Shown piece by piece: positions 15,736-23,682 of a stretch of DNA of 64,000 bases. The notes beneath the pieces were generated by a model. That model worked only from the letters and a program-made list of their open reading frames with translations, made no database searches and was not told where the DNA came from. Made by a program: the position numbers and the translations under genes. Location of the stretch: positions 62,001 to 126,000 of the forward strand of contig NZ_JAATVY010000016.1 of the NCBI RefSeq assembly GCF_011947195.1. The letters are read 5' to 3'. The number at the start of each line of letters is the position of its first letter. The stretch's first letter is position 1. Origin of the DNA: Planosporangium thailandense (lineage in GTDB: Bacteria > Actinomycetota > Actinomycetes > Mycobacteriales > Micromonosporaceae).

Positions 15736-17094
15736 GTGAACGAGACCGGCCAGCCCTACCAGTACCAGCGCCGCGAGCTGGTCGAACCGGACTGGACGCG
15801 ACTGCCCGGTTGGCGCCACGTCACCCGCGAGCAGTGGGAGTCCGCGCAGTGGCAACGCGCCAACTGCGTCAAGAACCTCAAACAGCTCCGCGCCGTCCTC
15901 GGCGACCTCATCGACGAGCGCTTCTACGCCGACCTCGCCGAAGACCAGCAACAGCACGCCACCATGTCCATGCTGGTACCACCGCAGATGCTCAACACGA
16001 TGGTCCCGCACGAGGCACCCACCACCGAGGCGCTCTACGCCGACCCGGTCCGCCGCTACATGATCCCCGTCGCCTCCGACCGGCGCCCCGACTGGCCGTC
16101 CCACCCCTACGCCACCCGCGACTCACTCCACGAGCACGACATGTGGGTCGCCGAAGGACTCACCCACCGCTACCCCACCAAGGTCCTCGCCGAGCTGCTC
16201 CCCACCTGCCCCCAGTACTGCGGCCACTGCACCCGCATGGACCTCGTCGGCAACTCCACCCCGACCGTCGACAAGCTCAAGCTGACATTGAAGCCGGTGG
16301 ACCGCTACGAAGGCATGATCGCCTACTTGAAGACCCACCCCGGCGTCCGCGACGTCGTCGTCTCCGGTGGCGACGTCGCCAACGTGCCGTGGAAGAACCT
16401 CGAGTCGTTCCTCATGCGCCTGCTCGACATCGAGACCATCCGCGACATCCGCCTGGCCACCAAAGCCCTCATGGGCCTCCCCCAGCACTGGCTGCAGCCC
16501 GACGTCGTCGAAGGCATGGAGCGCGTCGCCCGCACCGCCGCCCGCCGCGGCGTCAACCTCGCCATCCACACCCACGTCAACCACGCCAACTCCCTGACGC
16601 CCCTGGTCGCGAAGGCCGCGCAGACCGCCCTCGAAGTCGGCGTCCGCGATGTCCGCAACCAGGGCGTCCTCATGCGGGGCGTCAACGCCACCTCCGCCGA
16701 CCTGCTCGACCTGTGCTTCGCCCTGCAAGGCGAGGCCGGCATCCTGCCGTACTACTTCTACATGTGCGACATGATCCCCAACGCCGAGCACTGGCGCGTC
16801 GCCGTCTGGCAAGCCCAGCAGCTCCAGCACGACATCATGGGCTACCTGCCCGGCTACGCCACCCCGCGGATCGTGTGCGACGTGCCGTTCGTGGGCAAAC
16901 GCTGGGTCCACATGCTCACCGAGTACGACCGCGAGCACGGCATCTCGTACTGGACCAAGAACTACCGCACCTCGATCGAGGCCGACGACGCCGAGGCGCT
17001 GTCGCGCCGGTACCCCTACTACGACCCGATCGACACCCTCCCCGAGTCCGGCCAGAAGTGGTGGCGCAAGCAGGAGGCGACGGTAGCCGTCTGA
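15736..17094 (+). CDS. kamA: Lysine 2,3-aminomutase-family radical SAM enzyme
   Basis: 452 aa from the GTG at 15736, preceded by AAGGAG; the GTG at 15721 lacks this. It should convert L-lysine to L-beta-lysine using a [4Fe-4S] cluster, SAM and PLP. The cluster motif is C158-PQY-C162-GH-C165. The two Asp that bind the substrate amine in the clostridial enzyme are conserved as D345 (YYFYMCDMIP) and D382. The PLP lysine motif differs: D382-VPFVG-K388 replaces the usual D-APGGGG-K and is one residue shorter. It is divergent from kdd and ends at tandem terminators. Another amino acid substrate cannot be excluded. Confidence 0.88.
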   Translation: MNETGQPYQYQRRELVEPDWTRLPGWRHVTREQWESAQWQRANCVKNLKQLRAVLGDLIDERFYADLAEDQQQHATMSMLVPPQMLNTMVPHEAPTTEALYADPVRRYMIPVASDRRPDWPSHPYATRDSLHEHDMWVAEGLTHRYPTKVLAELLPTCPQYCGHCTRMDLVGNSTPTVDKLKLTLKPVDRYEGMIAYLKTHPGVRDVVVSGGDVANVPWKNLESFLMRLLDIETIRDIRLATKALMGLPQHWLQPDVVEGMERVARTAARRGVNLAIHTHVNHANSLTPLVAKAAQTALEVGVRDVRNQGVLMRGVNATSADLLDLCFALQGEAGILPYYFYMCDMIPNAEHWRVAVWQAQQLQHDIMGYLPGYATPRIVCDVPFVGKRWVHMLTEYDREHGISYWTKNYRTSIEADDAEALSRRYPYYDPIDTLPESGQKWWRKQEATVAV

Positions 17095-17113
17095 CCCTCA
17101 CCCCGCCGTCAGG

Positions 17114-17156
17114 AATCGGTGCGGCCCCGAGTGTCGGGGCCGCACCGATTCTTTTT
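17114..17156 (+). terminator. Intrinsic terminator of kamA
   Basis: A perfect 17-bp stem (17114-17130 with 17134-17150), GTG loop, then CTTTTT. Textbook rho-independent structure 20 bp after the kamA stop. Confidence 0.93.
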
Positions 17157-17195
17157 GCCCACGGTCGACCGGGCGCGTGGGAAAACCGGGAGATC

Positions 17196-17214
17196 CGCCG
17201 CGTAGCGGCGTTTT
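17196..17214 (+). terminator. Second, smaller terminator after kamA
   Basis: CGCCGC-GTA-GCGGCG followed directly by TTTT. A further hairpin, GATGTGGC-n4-GCCACATC, lies at 17220-17239. Together they give a tandem stop for read-through from kamA, in a 311-bp gap (17095-17405) otherwise without a gene. Confidence 0.6.
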
Positions 17215-17246
17215 CGTGTGATGTGGCGGTAGCCACATCCGCTCAG

Positions 17247-17266
17247 GGCGTCCTAGGACGCTAGGT
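17247..17266. repeat. 20-bp repeat, copy 1 (pairs with 18386-18405)
   Basis: GGCGTCCTAGGACGCTAGGT; the core GCGTCCTAGGACGC is a perfect 14-bp palindrome. The second copy differs at one base. CTAG is usually rare in bacterial DNA, so two long CTAG-containing copies 1.1 kb apart are noteworthy. Confidence 0.7.
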
Positions 17267-17405
17267 TGTAGGTCGGAGCGCCCGTCCGGGCTGTCCCATG
17301 ATCGTGCCCGGGTCCGCGTTGCTGAGGTCTGCCGGCCGCTGACACCTCGACAACACGGACATCGGCAGGATCTTGCGAACCACGCTCTGCCGGTAGGGTC
17401 CTGCC

Positions 17406-17663
17406 ATGCCGCTGCCATCGCGTCCGACCGCGCCCCTGGGGGTTCGTGAGATCGCCGGGTGGAGTCTGAAGGTCTACGGCATCGCCGCCCATGACCCCGT
17501 TCCGCGCTCGAGCCTGGTCGCGGCCGCGCTCGAGCACGCCGCCGACGTGCTGCCGGCCACACAACCAGGACACGGGTTCGTCATCGCGCACGAGGCGCGG
17601 GCCTGGGCGCGACACACCGATGACCCGGCCGCCTACCTCGCCGACGTCTTCAGCTCCCGGTAG
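17406..17663 (+). pseudogene. Shortened hypothetical protein, probable internal deletion
   Basis: An 85-codon frame with a good ATG. The first 60 residues (WSLKVYGIAAHDPVPRSSLV through GHGFVIAHEARA) resemble the N-terminus of a roughly 200-residue actinobacterial family in which FVIxHxGR is followed by DGxYxxxxWW and a beta-rich middle. Here the Phe-Val-Ile-Ala-His strand runs straight into a C-terminal-like helix (RAWARHTDDPAAYLADVF). That suggests the middle third has been deleted in frame. The last 31 bp overlap the convergent Pr6Pr gene. The family comparison is from memory, so the deletion is inference. Confidence 0.4.
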
Positions 17664-18319
17664 GGCGCCACCTCGTCCCCGGCCGTCCCTCTCCCCCGGC
17701 GCGCCAGCCACCGGTCCACCCCGTTCACGCCCAGCGCGACGAGCACGAACAGGACCGCGATCACCAGCGAGTTGAGCAGGACGCGAGCGTATCCGAGGTG
17801 GGCGACGTCGAGGAACGGATACGGGTACCAGTCGATCAGCCGGCCCCGGATCAACGTGACCGCCAGGAACAGCGCCGGGTACACCAGCGACAGCAGCGCC
17901 GTCCGCCACGAGGCAAGCCGCCGCGGGCCCGCGAACACCCAGCCGGCGACCGCCAGTACGGGCACCACGGTGTGCAGGAACAGGTCGGTCACCACCCACC
18001 AGCCCGTGAGGTGCGCCAGCCGGGCCAGCACCACGTGGTACACGACCGCGGTGATCACGATCCCGACGATCGCCGCCCGCCACAGCACGCCGAACGCCGT
18101 CGAGGCGCGGTCGCGCCGGATCGCCAGCAGCAGCGCCGTCACCGCGACGAGCAGGTTCGACTCGATCGTGAAGAAGAACAGCTCGTTGACGGTCCGGGCG
18201 GCGGCCGAGCCGAAGTGCGGAACCGGGTGTGAGCCGTACAGGCCGAGCTGGACCGCGACCGCGGCGAAGCCGACCAGCGCCGTCGCGCCGAACCATACCC
18301 TCGCCCACCGGTCAGACAT
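17633..18319 (-). CDS. Pr6Pr/FAR-17a-like six-helix membrane protein
   Basis: 228 aa from an ATG. Six hydrophobic helices lie at roughly residues 8-30, 44-64, 78-100, 112-135, 142-160 and 185-210, with family-type polar positions NELFFFTIESNLLV, YHVVLA, LHTVVPVLAVAGWV and DWYPYPFLDVAHLGY. The last is a hallmark of bacterial Pr6Pr proteins. Human relatives of the wider group (AIG1, ADTRP) hydrolyse fatty-acid esters of hydroxy fatty acids using membrane-embedded Thr and His. The bacterial role is not established. It lies inside the interval bounded by the two CTAG repeats. Confidence 0.8.
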   Translation of the reverse strand: MSDRWARVWFGATALVGFAAVAVQLGLYGSHPVPHFGSAAARTVNELFFFTIESNLLVAVTALLLAIRRDRASTAFGVLWRAAIVGIVITAVVYHVVLARLAHLTGWWVVTDLFLHTVVPVLAVAGWVFAGPRRLASWRTALLSLVYPALFLAVTLIRGRLIDWYPYPFLDVAHLGYARVLLNSLVIAVLFVLVALGVNGVDRWLARRGRGTAGDEVAPYRELKTSAR

Positions 18320-18385
18320 GGCGGCGAGAATAGCCGGCTATCGATGCCCGTTGCCCGTTCCGGAGATCAAGGTCACGACCGCTAA

Positions 18386-18405
18386 GGCGTCCTAGGATGC
18401 TAGGT
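18386..18405. repeat. 20-bp repeat, copy 2 (pairs with 17247-17266)
   Basis: GGCGTCCTAGGATGCTAGGT, one mismatch from copy 1 and in the same orientation. It overlaps the stop codon of the HAD gene that ends at 18400. Confidence 0.7.
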
Positions 18406-19119
18406 ATGGTCGGTAGGGGCGACGGCCACCTCGGCGATGGCGGCGAGCACCGCCTGCGTGTCGGCGAGGCTCGCCAGGACGCGGTGCGCCCCGGCCGCGC
18501 GCAGCTCTGTGGTGGTGTAGCTGCCGGTCGCGACCGCGACCACCGACGCGCCGGTGGCGAGGGCCGCCTCCACGTCGCGCGGGGTGTCCCCTACGAGTAC
18601 CGTCGCCCGACCGCCGAACGCCCGGCCGTGCCGGGCACGCGCCGCCGACCGGGCCAGGTCGACCAGGTGCGCCCGCACCGGATGCGCCCACCCGTACGCG
18701 CCGATGTCCAGGTCCAGGTGCTCCGAGAGGCCGAACGCGCGCATCTTCGCCGCGGCGAAGGCGCGGATGTTGCCGGTGAGCAGCGTCTGGACCGCCGCGG
18801 TCTCAGCGAGGGCCGTGAGCGCCGCCGCCGCGCCCGGCAGCGCCCTGCCCTCCGTGCGCAGCAGCCCCTCCAGCTCGGCGAGCGCCTTCTCGGCCGCCGC
18901 CCGGAACTCCTCCAGGTAGCCGTCCGGCTCCGGCACGCCGTTGCCGATCAACAGGTCGATGGCGATCGCCCGGTCGGTACGCCCGGCCATCGGCGGCACG
19001 TACCCGAAGTCGCGGCCGAACACCTGCCGGAACGCGGCCTGGAAGGCCCTGTGCCCCAGTCCGGCCGCATCCACCAGCGTGTGGTCGACATCCCACAGGA
19101 CCAGCACTCCCCCGCTCAT
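18400..19119 (-). CDS. HAD-IA family phosphatase
   Basis: 239 aa from the ATG at 19119; the open frame extends further upstream but without coding character. HAD motifs are complete: motif I LWDVDHTLVDA (nucleophile and acid-base Asp), the Thr of motif II in TLLTGNIRAFAAAKM, the motif III Lys/Arg region before VLVGD, and motif IV as VGDTPRDVEAAL. The alpha-helical cap sits between residues 18 and 100. Members hydrolyse phosphoglycolate or other small phosphoesters; the substrate cannot be told. It appears intact, unlike the remnant at 2782-3036, and stands alone between convergent and divergent neighbours. Confidence 0.88.
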   Translation of the reverse strand: MSGGVLVLWDVDHTLVDAAGLGHRAFQAAFRQVFGRDFGYVPPMAGRTDRAIAIDLLIGNGVPEPDGYLEEFRAAAEKALAELEGLLRTEGRALPGAAAALTALAETAAVQTLLTGNIRAFAAAKMRAFGLSEHLDLDIGAYGWAHPVRAHLVDLARSAARARHGRAFGGRATVLVGDTPRDVEAALATGASVVAVATGSYTTTELRAAGAHRVLASLADTQAVLAAIAEVAVAPTDHT

Positions 19120-19201
19120 GAAACCGACTCTAGCGGTGAGCTGTGTCAACTTCTGGTTCACGCCGACCGATAGGCTGTGAACCCCTGGTTGTCGAAGGAG
19201 C

Positions 19202-19870
19202 GTGTACGTGGACCCTCTCACCGGCGCGCTGCCCGCCGCCGACCGCGCCGAGCTCCGCCACCTGGCCCGCGACCTCATGGAGCAGCTGACGCAGCGGCTG
19301 GCCGCCCACCCGGGCATCGGCGAGCTCCAGCCCATCCCCCGCACCGGCGACGCCGACGACGAGTACCGGCAGCGCCGCGACCAGCTGATGCGGGTACGCG
19401 CAGCCCAGGTCGCGAGCGCCCTGGTCGAACGGGCGGCCGCCGAGTTCACCGCGGCGGAGGCCGCGGACGCCGTCTGGCTGGGCGCCAGCCTCGCCGACCT
19501 CGGGACCACCAGCGGCAGCACCCGGCAGGCCGCCCGCAAGCGCTGGCCCGACCTCGGCCGGATCTACCGGGTACGGCGGTGGCTCGGCGGGCACCACGAC
19601 GACCTCGTCGCGGTGATCGGAATGATCCTCGCGCGGGCCGCGGACGTGAGGGGTGTCGGCCTGGACAACCTGCAGGCGCTACGGGACGCCCTGGCAGCCG
19701 ACGAGCCGCAGGCGACGCGCTGGCGGCGGCTCGCCGAGGCGGTCGACCGGCATGTGCGGCACGTCGCGGAGCGGGCGGTGCCGGTCACGGACGAGGCTGC
19801 GGAGGCCGTGGACGCGGCGCGCGGCGTCGTCGCGCACTTCGACGCGGTCACCGCCGGAGCCGGGCGCTGA
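19202..19870 (+). CDS. Conserved-looking helical protein of unknown function
   Basis: 222 aa from a GTG preceded by GAAGGAG. Predicted to be almost entirely alpha-helical and soluble. Residues 75-125 (TAAEAADAVWLGASLADLG to TSGSTRQAARKRWPDLGRIY) have the spacing of a helix-turn-helix whose recognition helix carries Arg/Lys, followed by basic RVRRWLGGHHDDL. A nucleic-acid-binding role is plausible. The N-terminus contains a short coiled-coil-like helix. I do not recognise the family. It is divergent from the HAD gene and convergent with the GNAT gene. Confidence 0.6.
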   Translation: MYVDPLTGALPAADRAELRHLARDLMEQLTQRLAAHPGIGELQPIPRTGDADDEYRQRRDQLMRVRAAQVASALVERAAAEFTAAEAADAVWLGASLADLGTTSGSTRQAARKRWPDLGRIYRVRRWLGGHHDDLVAVIGMILARAADVRGVGLDNLQALRDALAADEPQATRWRRLAEAVDRHVRHVAERAVPVTDEAAEAVDAARGVVAHFDAVTAGAGR

Positions 19871-19892
19871 CCGTCGGAGCGGGGGCAGACTC

Positions 19893-20459
19893 CTAGGCGC
19901 TCGCTGCCGGGCCCTGCCGTACGTACTCGTCGCGGCTGAGCGCGTACACCCGGACCGCACGGCCGCACGACGGCTGGACCGTCTCCCGGTCGAGGCTCAT
20001 GCCGAGCTTCCGCATCACGCGCTCCGAGGCGACGTTACCGACCTGGTGCACGCTCACGATGCGGTCCAGCCCCCGCTCGAGGAAGGCGAAGCGCAGCGCC
20101 GCCCGGGCCGCCTCGGTGGCGTACCCCTGTCCCCAGTGCCGCCGGCCCAGCCGCCAGCCGATCTCGACGGCCGGCATGATCTCCGGCAGGAACGTGGGAA
20201 CCGCCAGGCCGGTGAAGCCCGCCAGTTCGCCGGTGCGACGGACCTCGACGGCGAACAGCCCGAAGCCGTGCTCATCCCACTCCCGCTCGCACGCGGTGAT
20301 GCCGGCCGCCGTCCGGTCGTGGTCGGAGACCGCACCGTCGCCGATCCACCGCATCACCTCGGGATCGGCGTTGATCTCGGCCATCACCGCCACGTCGTCG
20401 GATCGCCATCGGCGCAGCACGAGCCTTGCGGTCTGCACGGTGGTCACATCGCGGCACAC
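19893..20459 (-). CDS. GNAT-family N-acetyltransferase (RimJ/RimL type)
   Basis: 188 aa; a GTG 12 nt inside the ATG is an alternative start. Residues 8-180 form an Acetyltransf_3 domain: TARLVLRRWRSDDVAVMAEI at the N-terminus, beta-strand 4 EIGWRLGRRHWGQGYATEAA holding the acetyl-CoA loop (R/Q-x-x-G-x-A form), then FLERGLDRIVSVHQVGNVASERVMRKLGM. It would acetylate a protein alpha-amine or a small amine using acetyl-CoA. No partner is evident nearby. The end lies 22 bp from the convergent unknown gene. Confidence 0.9.
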   Translation of the reverse strand: MCRDVTTVQTARLVLRRWRSDDVAVMAEINADPEVMRWIGDGAVSDHDRTAAGITACEREWDEHGFGLFAVEVRRTGELAGFTGLAVPTFLPEIMPAVEIGWRLGRRHWGQGYATEAARAALRFAFLERGLDRIVSVHQVGNVASERVMRKLGMSLDRETVQPSCGRAVRVYALSRDEYVRQGPAASA

Positions 20460-20524
20460 GGCAGCGACAGTAATCCGTCGGTGCCGCCGGACTCCGCCGG
20501 AGTGCCCGGGCGCATGATTACCGG

Positions 20525-21097
20525 ATGGCAGAGATCGTCCTCATCCGCCACGGCCAGACCGAGTGGAGCAAGGCACACCGGCACACCTCCTACACCGACC
20601 TGGCGCTGACCGCGGAGGGCGAGCGCCAGGCGAAGGCGGTCGAAAAGGCCATCGCCGGCCGGCGGTTCGTCGCGGTGATCTCCAGTCCGCGGCGGCGGGC
20701 GTTGCGGACCGCCGACCTCGCCGGGCTCGCCGTCACCGCGGTCGACGACGACCTCGCGGAGTGGAACTACGGCGAGTACGAGGGGGTCACCACCGAAGAG
20801 ATCCGCCGGTCCCGGCCCGGGTGGACGCTGTGGACCGACGGATGCCCCGGCGGCGAGTCACCGGAGCAGATCGGCGCCAGGATCGACCGCCTCCTGACCC
20901 GGGTACGACCGCTGCTCGCCGACGGCGACGTGGCCCTGGTCGGCCACGGCCACTGCCTGCGGGTCGTCGGCGCCCGCTGGGTGGGGCTGCCGCCGTCGGC
21001 CGGCGCGCTGCTGCGACTGGACACCGCGACGCTGTCCGCCCTCGGCTTCGAACGCGAGCAGCAGGTGATCCAGCGCTGGAACGCGCCCGTCACCTGA
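20525..21097 (+). CDS. Histidine phosphatase (phosphoglycerate mutase-like)
   Basis: 190 aa. The branch-1 histidine phosphatase signature LIRHGQTEW lies at residues 6-14, with the phosphorylated His in RHG. The second catalytic His is in ALVGHGHCLRVVG near residue 140, and the conserved acid is in LAEWNYGEYEG near residue 79. Actinobacterial relatives dephosphorylate sugar phosphates or other small esters; the compact length fits an acid phosphatase rather than a glycolytic mutase. Its 3' end overlaps the convergent Lrp gene by 8 bp, so the two transcripts are antisense over their ends. Confidence 0.9.
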   Translation: MAEIVLIRHGQTEWSKAHRHTSYTDLALTAEGERQAKAVEKAIAGRRFVAVISSPRRRALRTADLAGLAVTAVDDDLAEWNYGEYEGVTTEEIRRSRPGWTLWTDGCPGGESPEQIGARIDRLLTRVRPLLADGDVALVGHGHCLRVVGARWVGLPPSAGALLRLDTATLSALGFEREQQVIQRWNAPVT

Positions 21098-21533
21098 TCT
21101 GCGGCGGGCGGCCCTCGTACGGGGTGGACAGCACCACCGTGGTGCGGGTCGCCACGTTCGCGGCCTTGCGGATCTCCTGGAGCAGCCGCTCGAGATCGGC
21201 CGGGCTCGCGACGCGGACCAGCAGCAGGTAGAAGTCGTCGCCCGCCACCGAGTAGCACGCCTCGATCTCGGGCAGGTCGGCCAGCCGCTCCGGCGCGTCG
21301 TCGGGCTGCGACGGGTCGATCGGCCGGATGGCCACGAACGCGGTCAGCGGCAGGCCCAGCGCCTCGTGGTCCAACCGGGCCGCGTACCCCCGGATGACGC
21401 CGCGCTGCTCGAGCCGGCGCACCCGTTGGTGCACGGCCGACACCGACAGCCCCACCTTCTCGGCGAGGTCGGTGTACGACTGCCTGCCGTCGTCGGCGAG
21501 CGCGCTCAGAATGGCCCGATCGGTCTCTTCCAC
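21090..21533 (-). CDS. Lrp/AsnC-family transcriptional regulator
   Basis: 147 aa, standard length. N-terminal winged HTH at residues 1-55 (LDRA-like EETDRAILSALADDGRQSY, then LAEKVGLSVSAVHQRVRRLE) and a C-terminal RAM ligand-binding domain from about residue 65 (PLTAFVAIRPI, CYSVAGDDFYLLLVRV, TVVLSTPYEGR). Such proteins sense amino acids and oligomerise on DNA. It sits upstream of the acyl-CoA dehydrogenase in map order but after it in transcription, with a 36-bp gap and the same strand. That hints at control of branched-chain amino acid or acyl-CoA metabolism. Confidence 0.92.
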   Translation of the reverse strand: MEETDRAILSALADDGRQSYTDLAEKVGLSVSAVHQRVRRLEQRGVIRGYAARLDHEALGLPLTAFVAIRPIDPSQPDDAPERLADLPEIEACYSVAGDDFYLLLVRVASPADLERLLQEIRKAANVATRTTVVLSTPYEGRPPQIR

Positions 21534-21569
21534 GCGGGGAAAACTACACTGCCCACCCCGTCGGCCGCC

Positions 21570-22727
21570 TCACGGTTTGGTCACCGAGCGCGAGATCACC
21601 AGTCGCTGGATCTGGTTGGTGCCCTCGACGATCTGCAGCACCTTGGCTTCCCGCATGTACCGCTCGACCGGGTGGTCGCTCACGTAGCCGTACCCGCCGA
21701 GCACCTGCACGGCGTCGGTGGTGACCCGCATGGCCATATCGGTGGCGAACAGCTTCGCCTTGGCCGCCTCGACGCTGTACGGGCGGCCGGCGTCGCGCAG
21801 CCGCGCGGCGGCGAGCACGAGCGCGCGGGCCGCCGAGACCTGCGTCGCCATGTCGGCCAGCAGGAAGCCGATGCCCTGGAACTGTGCGATCGGGCGGCCG
21901 AACTGCTCCCGCTCGCGCGCGTAGGCCACGGCGTAGTCCAGCGCCGACTGGGCGAGGCCCACCGCGCACGCCGCGATCCCGAGCCGCCCGCCGTCGAGGG
22001 CGCTCATGGCGATGCGGAAGCCCCGGTTCTCCTCGCTGACGAGGCGGTCGGCGGGCACTCGTGCGGCGTCGAACACGATCTGGGCGACCGGCGAGGCGCG
22101 CAGGCCCATCGTGCGCTCCCGCGCCTGCGGCTCGATCCCCGGCGTCACGGCATCGGCGAGCAGGCAGGAGATGCCGCCCGCGCCCGGCCCGCCGGTACGG
22201 CAGAAGATGTTGTAGAAGTCGGCCTGGCCCGCGTGGGTGATCCACGCTTTCGTACCGGTCACGACGTAGTGGTCGTCCTCGCGGACGGCCTTGGTGGTCA
22301 TCGCCGCGGCGTCGGAGCCGCCCGCGGGCTCGGACAGGCAGTACGCACCCAGCAGCTCACCGCCGACCATGTCGGGCAGGAACCGCTTGCGCTGGGCGTC
22401 CGAGCCGTAGGCAGCGATCGGGTAACACGCGAGGGTGTGTACGGAAACCGCCTCGGCGACGGCCAGCCACCGGCGGGCCAGCTCCTCGAGCACCTGCAGG
22501 TACACCTCGTACGGCTGGGCGCCGCCGCCGTACTCCTCCGGGTACGGCAGGCCGAGGAGGCCGGTGCGGCCGAGCACGCGCAGCAGTTCGCGCGGGAACT
22601 CACCGCGCGCTTCGAAGTCGTCCGCGCACGGCGCCAGTTCGGCATCGGCGATGTCGCGGGTCAGGTCGAGCAGCGCCGCCGCCTCATCGGTCGGCAGGAT
22701 GCGCTCGACGTGGGAGTGGACGTTCAC
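21570..22727 (-). CDS. Acyl-CoA dehydrogenase
   Basis: 385 aa, typical for the family. It oxidises an acyl-CoA to the trans-2-enoyl-CoA with FAD and passes electrons to ETF. Seen in order: the helical N-domain, the FAD-binding beta-domain motifs AYCLSEPAGGSDAAAM and VVTGTKAWITHAG, then the C-terminal helical domain with GGYGYVSDHPVERYMREAKV and EGTNQIQR. The Glu of EGTNQIQ is the catalytic base in short/branched-chain members. It precedes the Lrp gene on the same strand. Isovaleryl-, 2-methylbutyryl- or butyryl-CoA are plausible substrates; the sequence alone does not decide. Confidence 0.94.
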   Translation of the reverse strand: MNVHSHVERILPTDEAAALLDLTRDIADAELAPCADDFEARGEFPRELLRVLGRTGLLGLPYPEEYGGGAQPYEVYLQVLEELARRWLAVAEAVSVHTLACYPIAAYGSDAQRKRFLPDMVGGELLGAYCLSEPAGGSDAAAMTTKAVREDDHYVVTGTKAWITHAGQADFYNIFCRTGGPGAGGISCLLADAVTPGIEPQARERTMGLRASPVAQIVFDAARVPADRLVSEENRGFRIAMSALDGGRLGIAACAVGLAQSALDYAVAYAREREQFGRPIAQFQGIGFLLADMATQVSAARALVLAAARLRDAGRPYSVEAAKAKLFATDMAMRVTTDAVQVLGGYGYVSDHPVERYMREAKVLQIVEGTNQIQRLVISRSVTKP

Positions 22728-23682
22728 AGGCTCACCGGATCCATGGGGAAGGCGTCGTCGACCACACCTGACAGCTTAACGTTCGTTTGGGTCCGCGGTC
22801 AGCCGCGCCACGAGCGCGTCGGCGGACCGGGCGCGGCGCATGGCCGAGCGGCCGGCCGCGGGCCGGCGAAATGGTCGTCCGGGCGCTGACGGGACGGTCG
22901 CCGACGGGCCGGCGAAATGGTCGGCCATACGCTGCCGGAATGGGCGGCCGGCCGCTGTCGGAATGGCGCTGCCCACTGGCGGAATGGGCGGTCGTCGGCG
23001 GCCGGAAACAGCCGCCCGACGACGGTCGGGGCATCGCCCACACAAAACGTCCGGCGCCCCAACGTCCTTTTCCGCCATCTGAGGAACTTGTGAAACGGGA
23101 GGGTTGGCGGGTGGGTATGTGAGACGACCGGCCGCGAAGTGTGGCGCCCGCTATCGGGAATGTCGGAAAAGACCCTGCGCTCCGCGACGCCTCTCTGAGT
23201 AATGATCCGCGACTGTCTCCCGGTACGTGGGTAACCATGGCGCGCGGCCTAAGCCCTACTTTCGGGTAGCACCATTCGCACGGAGTGTTGTCGCAGCCAC
23301 CCGCATCCCAGCCGGCCCGGCGATACATCGGACCCGCGAGCAGGCCCCGACGCGGAGCACCCGGATCACGCTCCGGCGCGACCGTCTCCCCTTTTGCGCG
23401 GATGGGCAGAATTTCCGGTACTCATGCTGCGGATTGTTACCGCGACAAATACCTTCTGTAGCCAGGCGTCGATGGTGAAACGTGCGTACCCGCCCGCTGG
23501 GATGGCGACGAAATGGAGGCCGCCCGCGGGCGCCGCGCATTCATGGCCGCTCGACGACGTTTAAGCCCGGCCACGGTGGCAAGAAACGCGGGCCGAGAAC
23601 ACTCCGTACCCACGCCCTGACGACGGGTATGGGGTGAGCCAGTGCCATTGGAGGGAGGTGGGGGCCGATATCCGCGACACGC
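22728..23682. other. 955-bp gene-poor region before the first LAL regulator
   Basis: No convincing gene on either strand; frames are Arg/Pro/Ser-rich or low-complexity. 22861-22991 holds degenerate repeats built on GGCGAAATGGTCG and GGAATGGGCGG. 23380-23470 is the most AT-rich part (around GGATTGTTACCGCGACAAAT) and probably holds regulatory DNA. The stretch GGAGGGAGGTGGGGGCC near 23650 could be a ribosome binding site or leader. Confidence 0.5.
22861..22991. repeat. Cluster of short degenerate direct repeats
   Basis: GGCCGGCGAAATGGTCG occurs exactly at 22861-22877 and 22907-22923. It is followed by related GCCGGAATGGGCGG, GTCGGAATGGCGC and GGCGGAATGGGCGG units out to 22991. Spacing is irregular at about 20-46 bp, so it is not a CRISPR. 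It may be a multi-site operator or slipped duplication. Confidence 0.5.

Noticed and set aside
22861..22991. Possible CRISPR array
   Set aside because: Repeats are degenerate, short and irregularly spaced, and no cas gene is near. The Cas4-like nuclease at 60775 is a stand-alone RecB-family protein.
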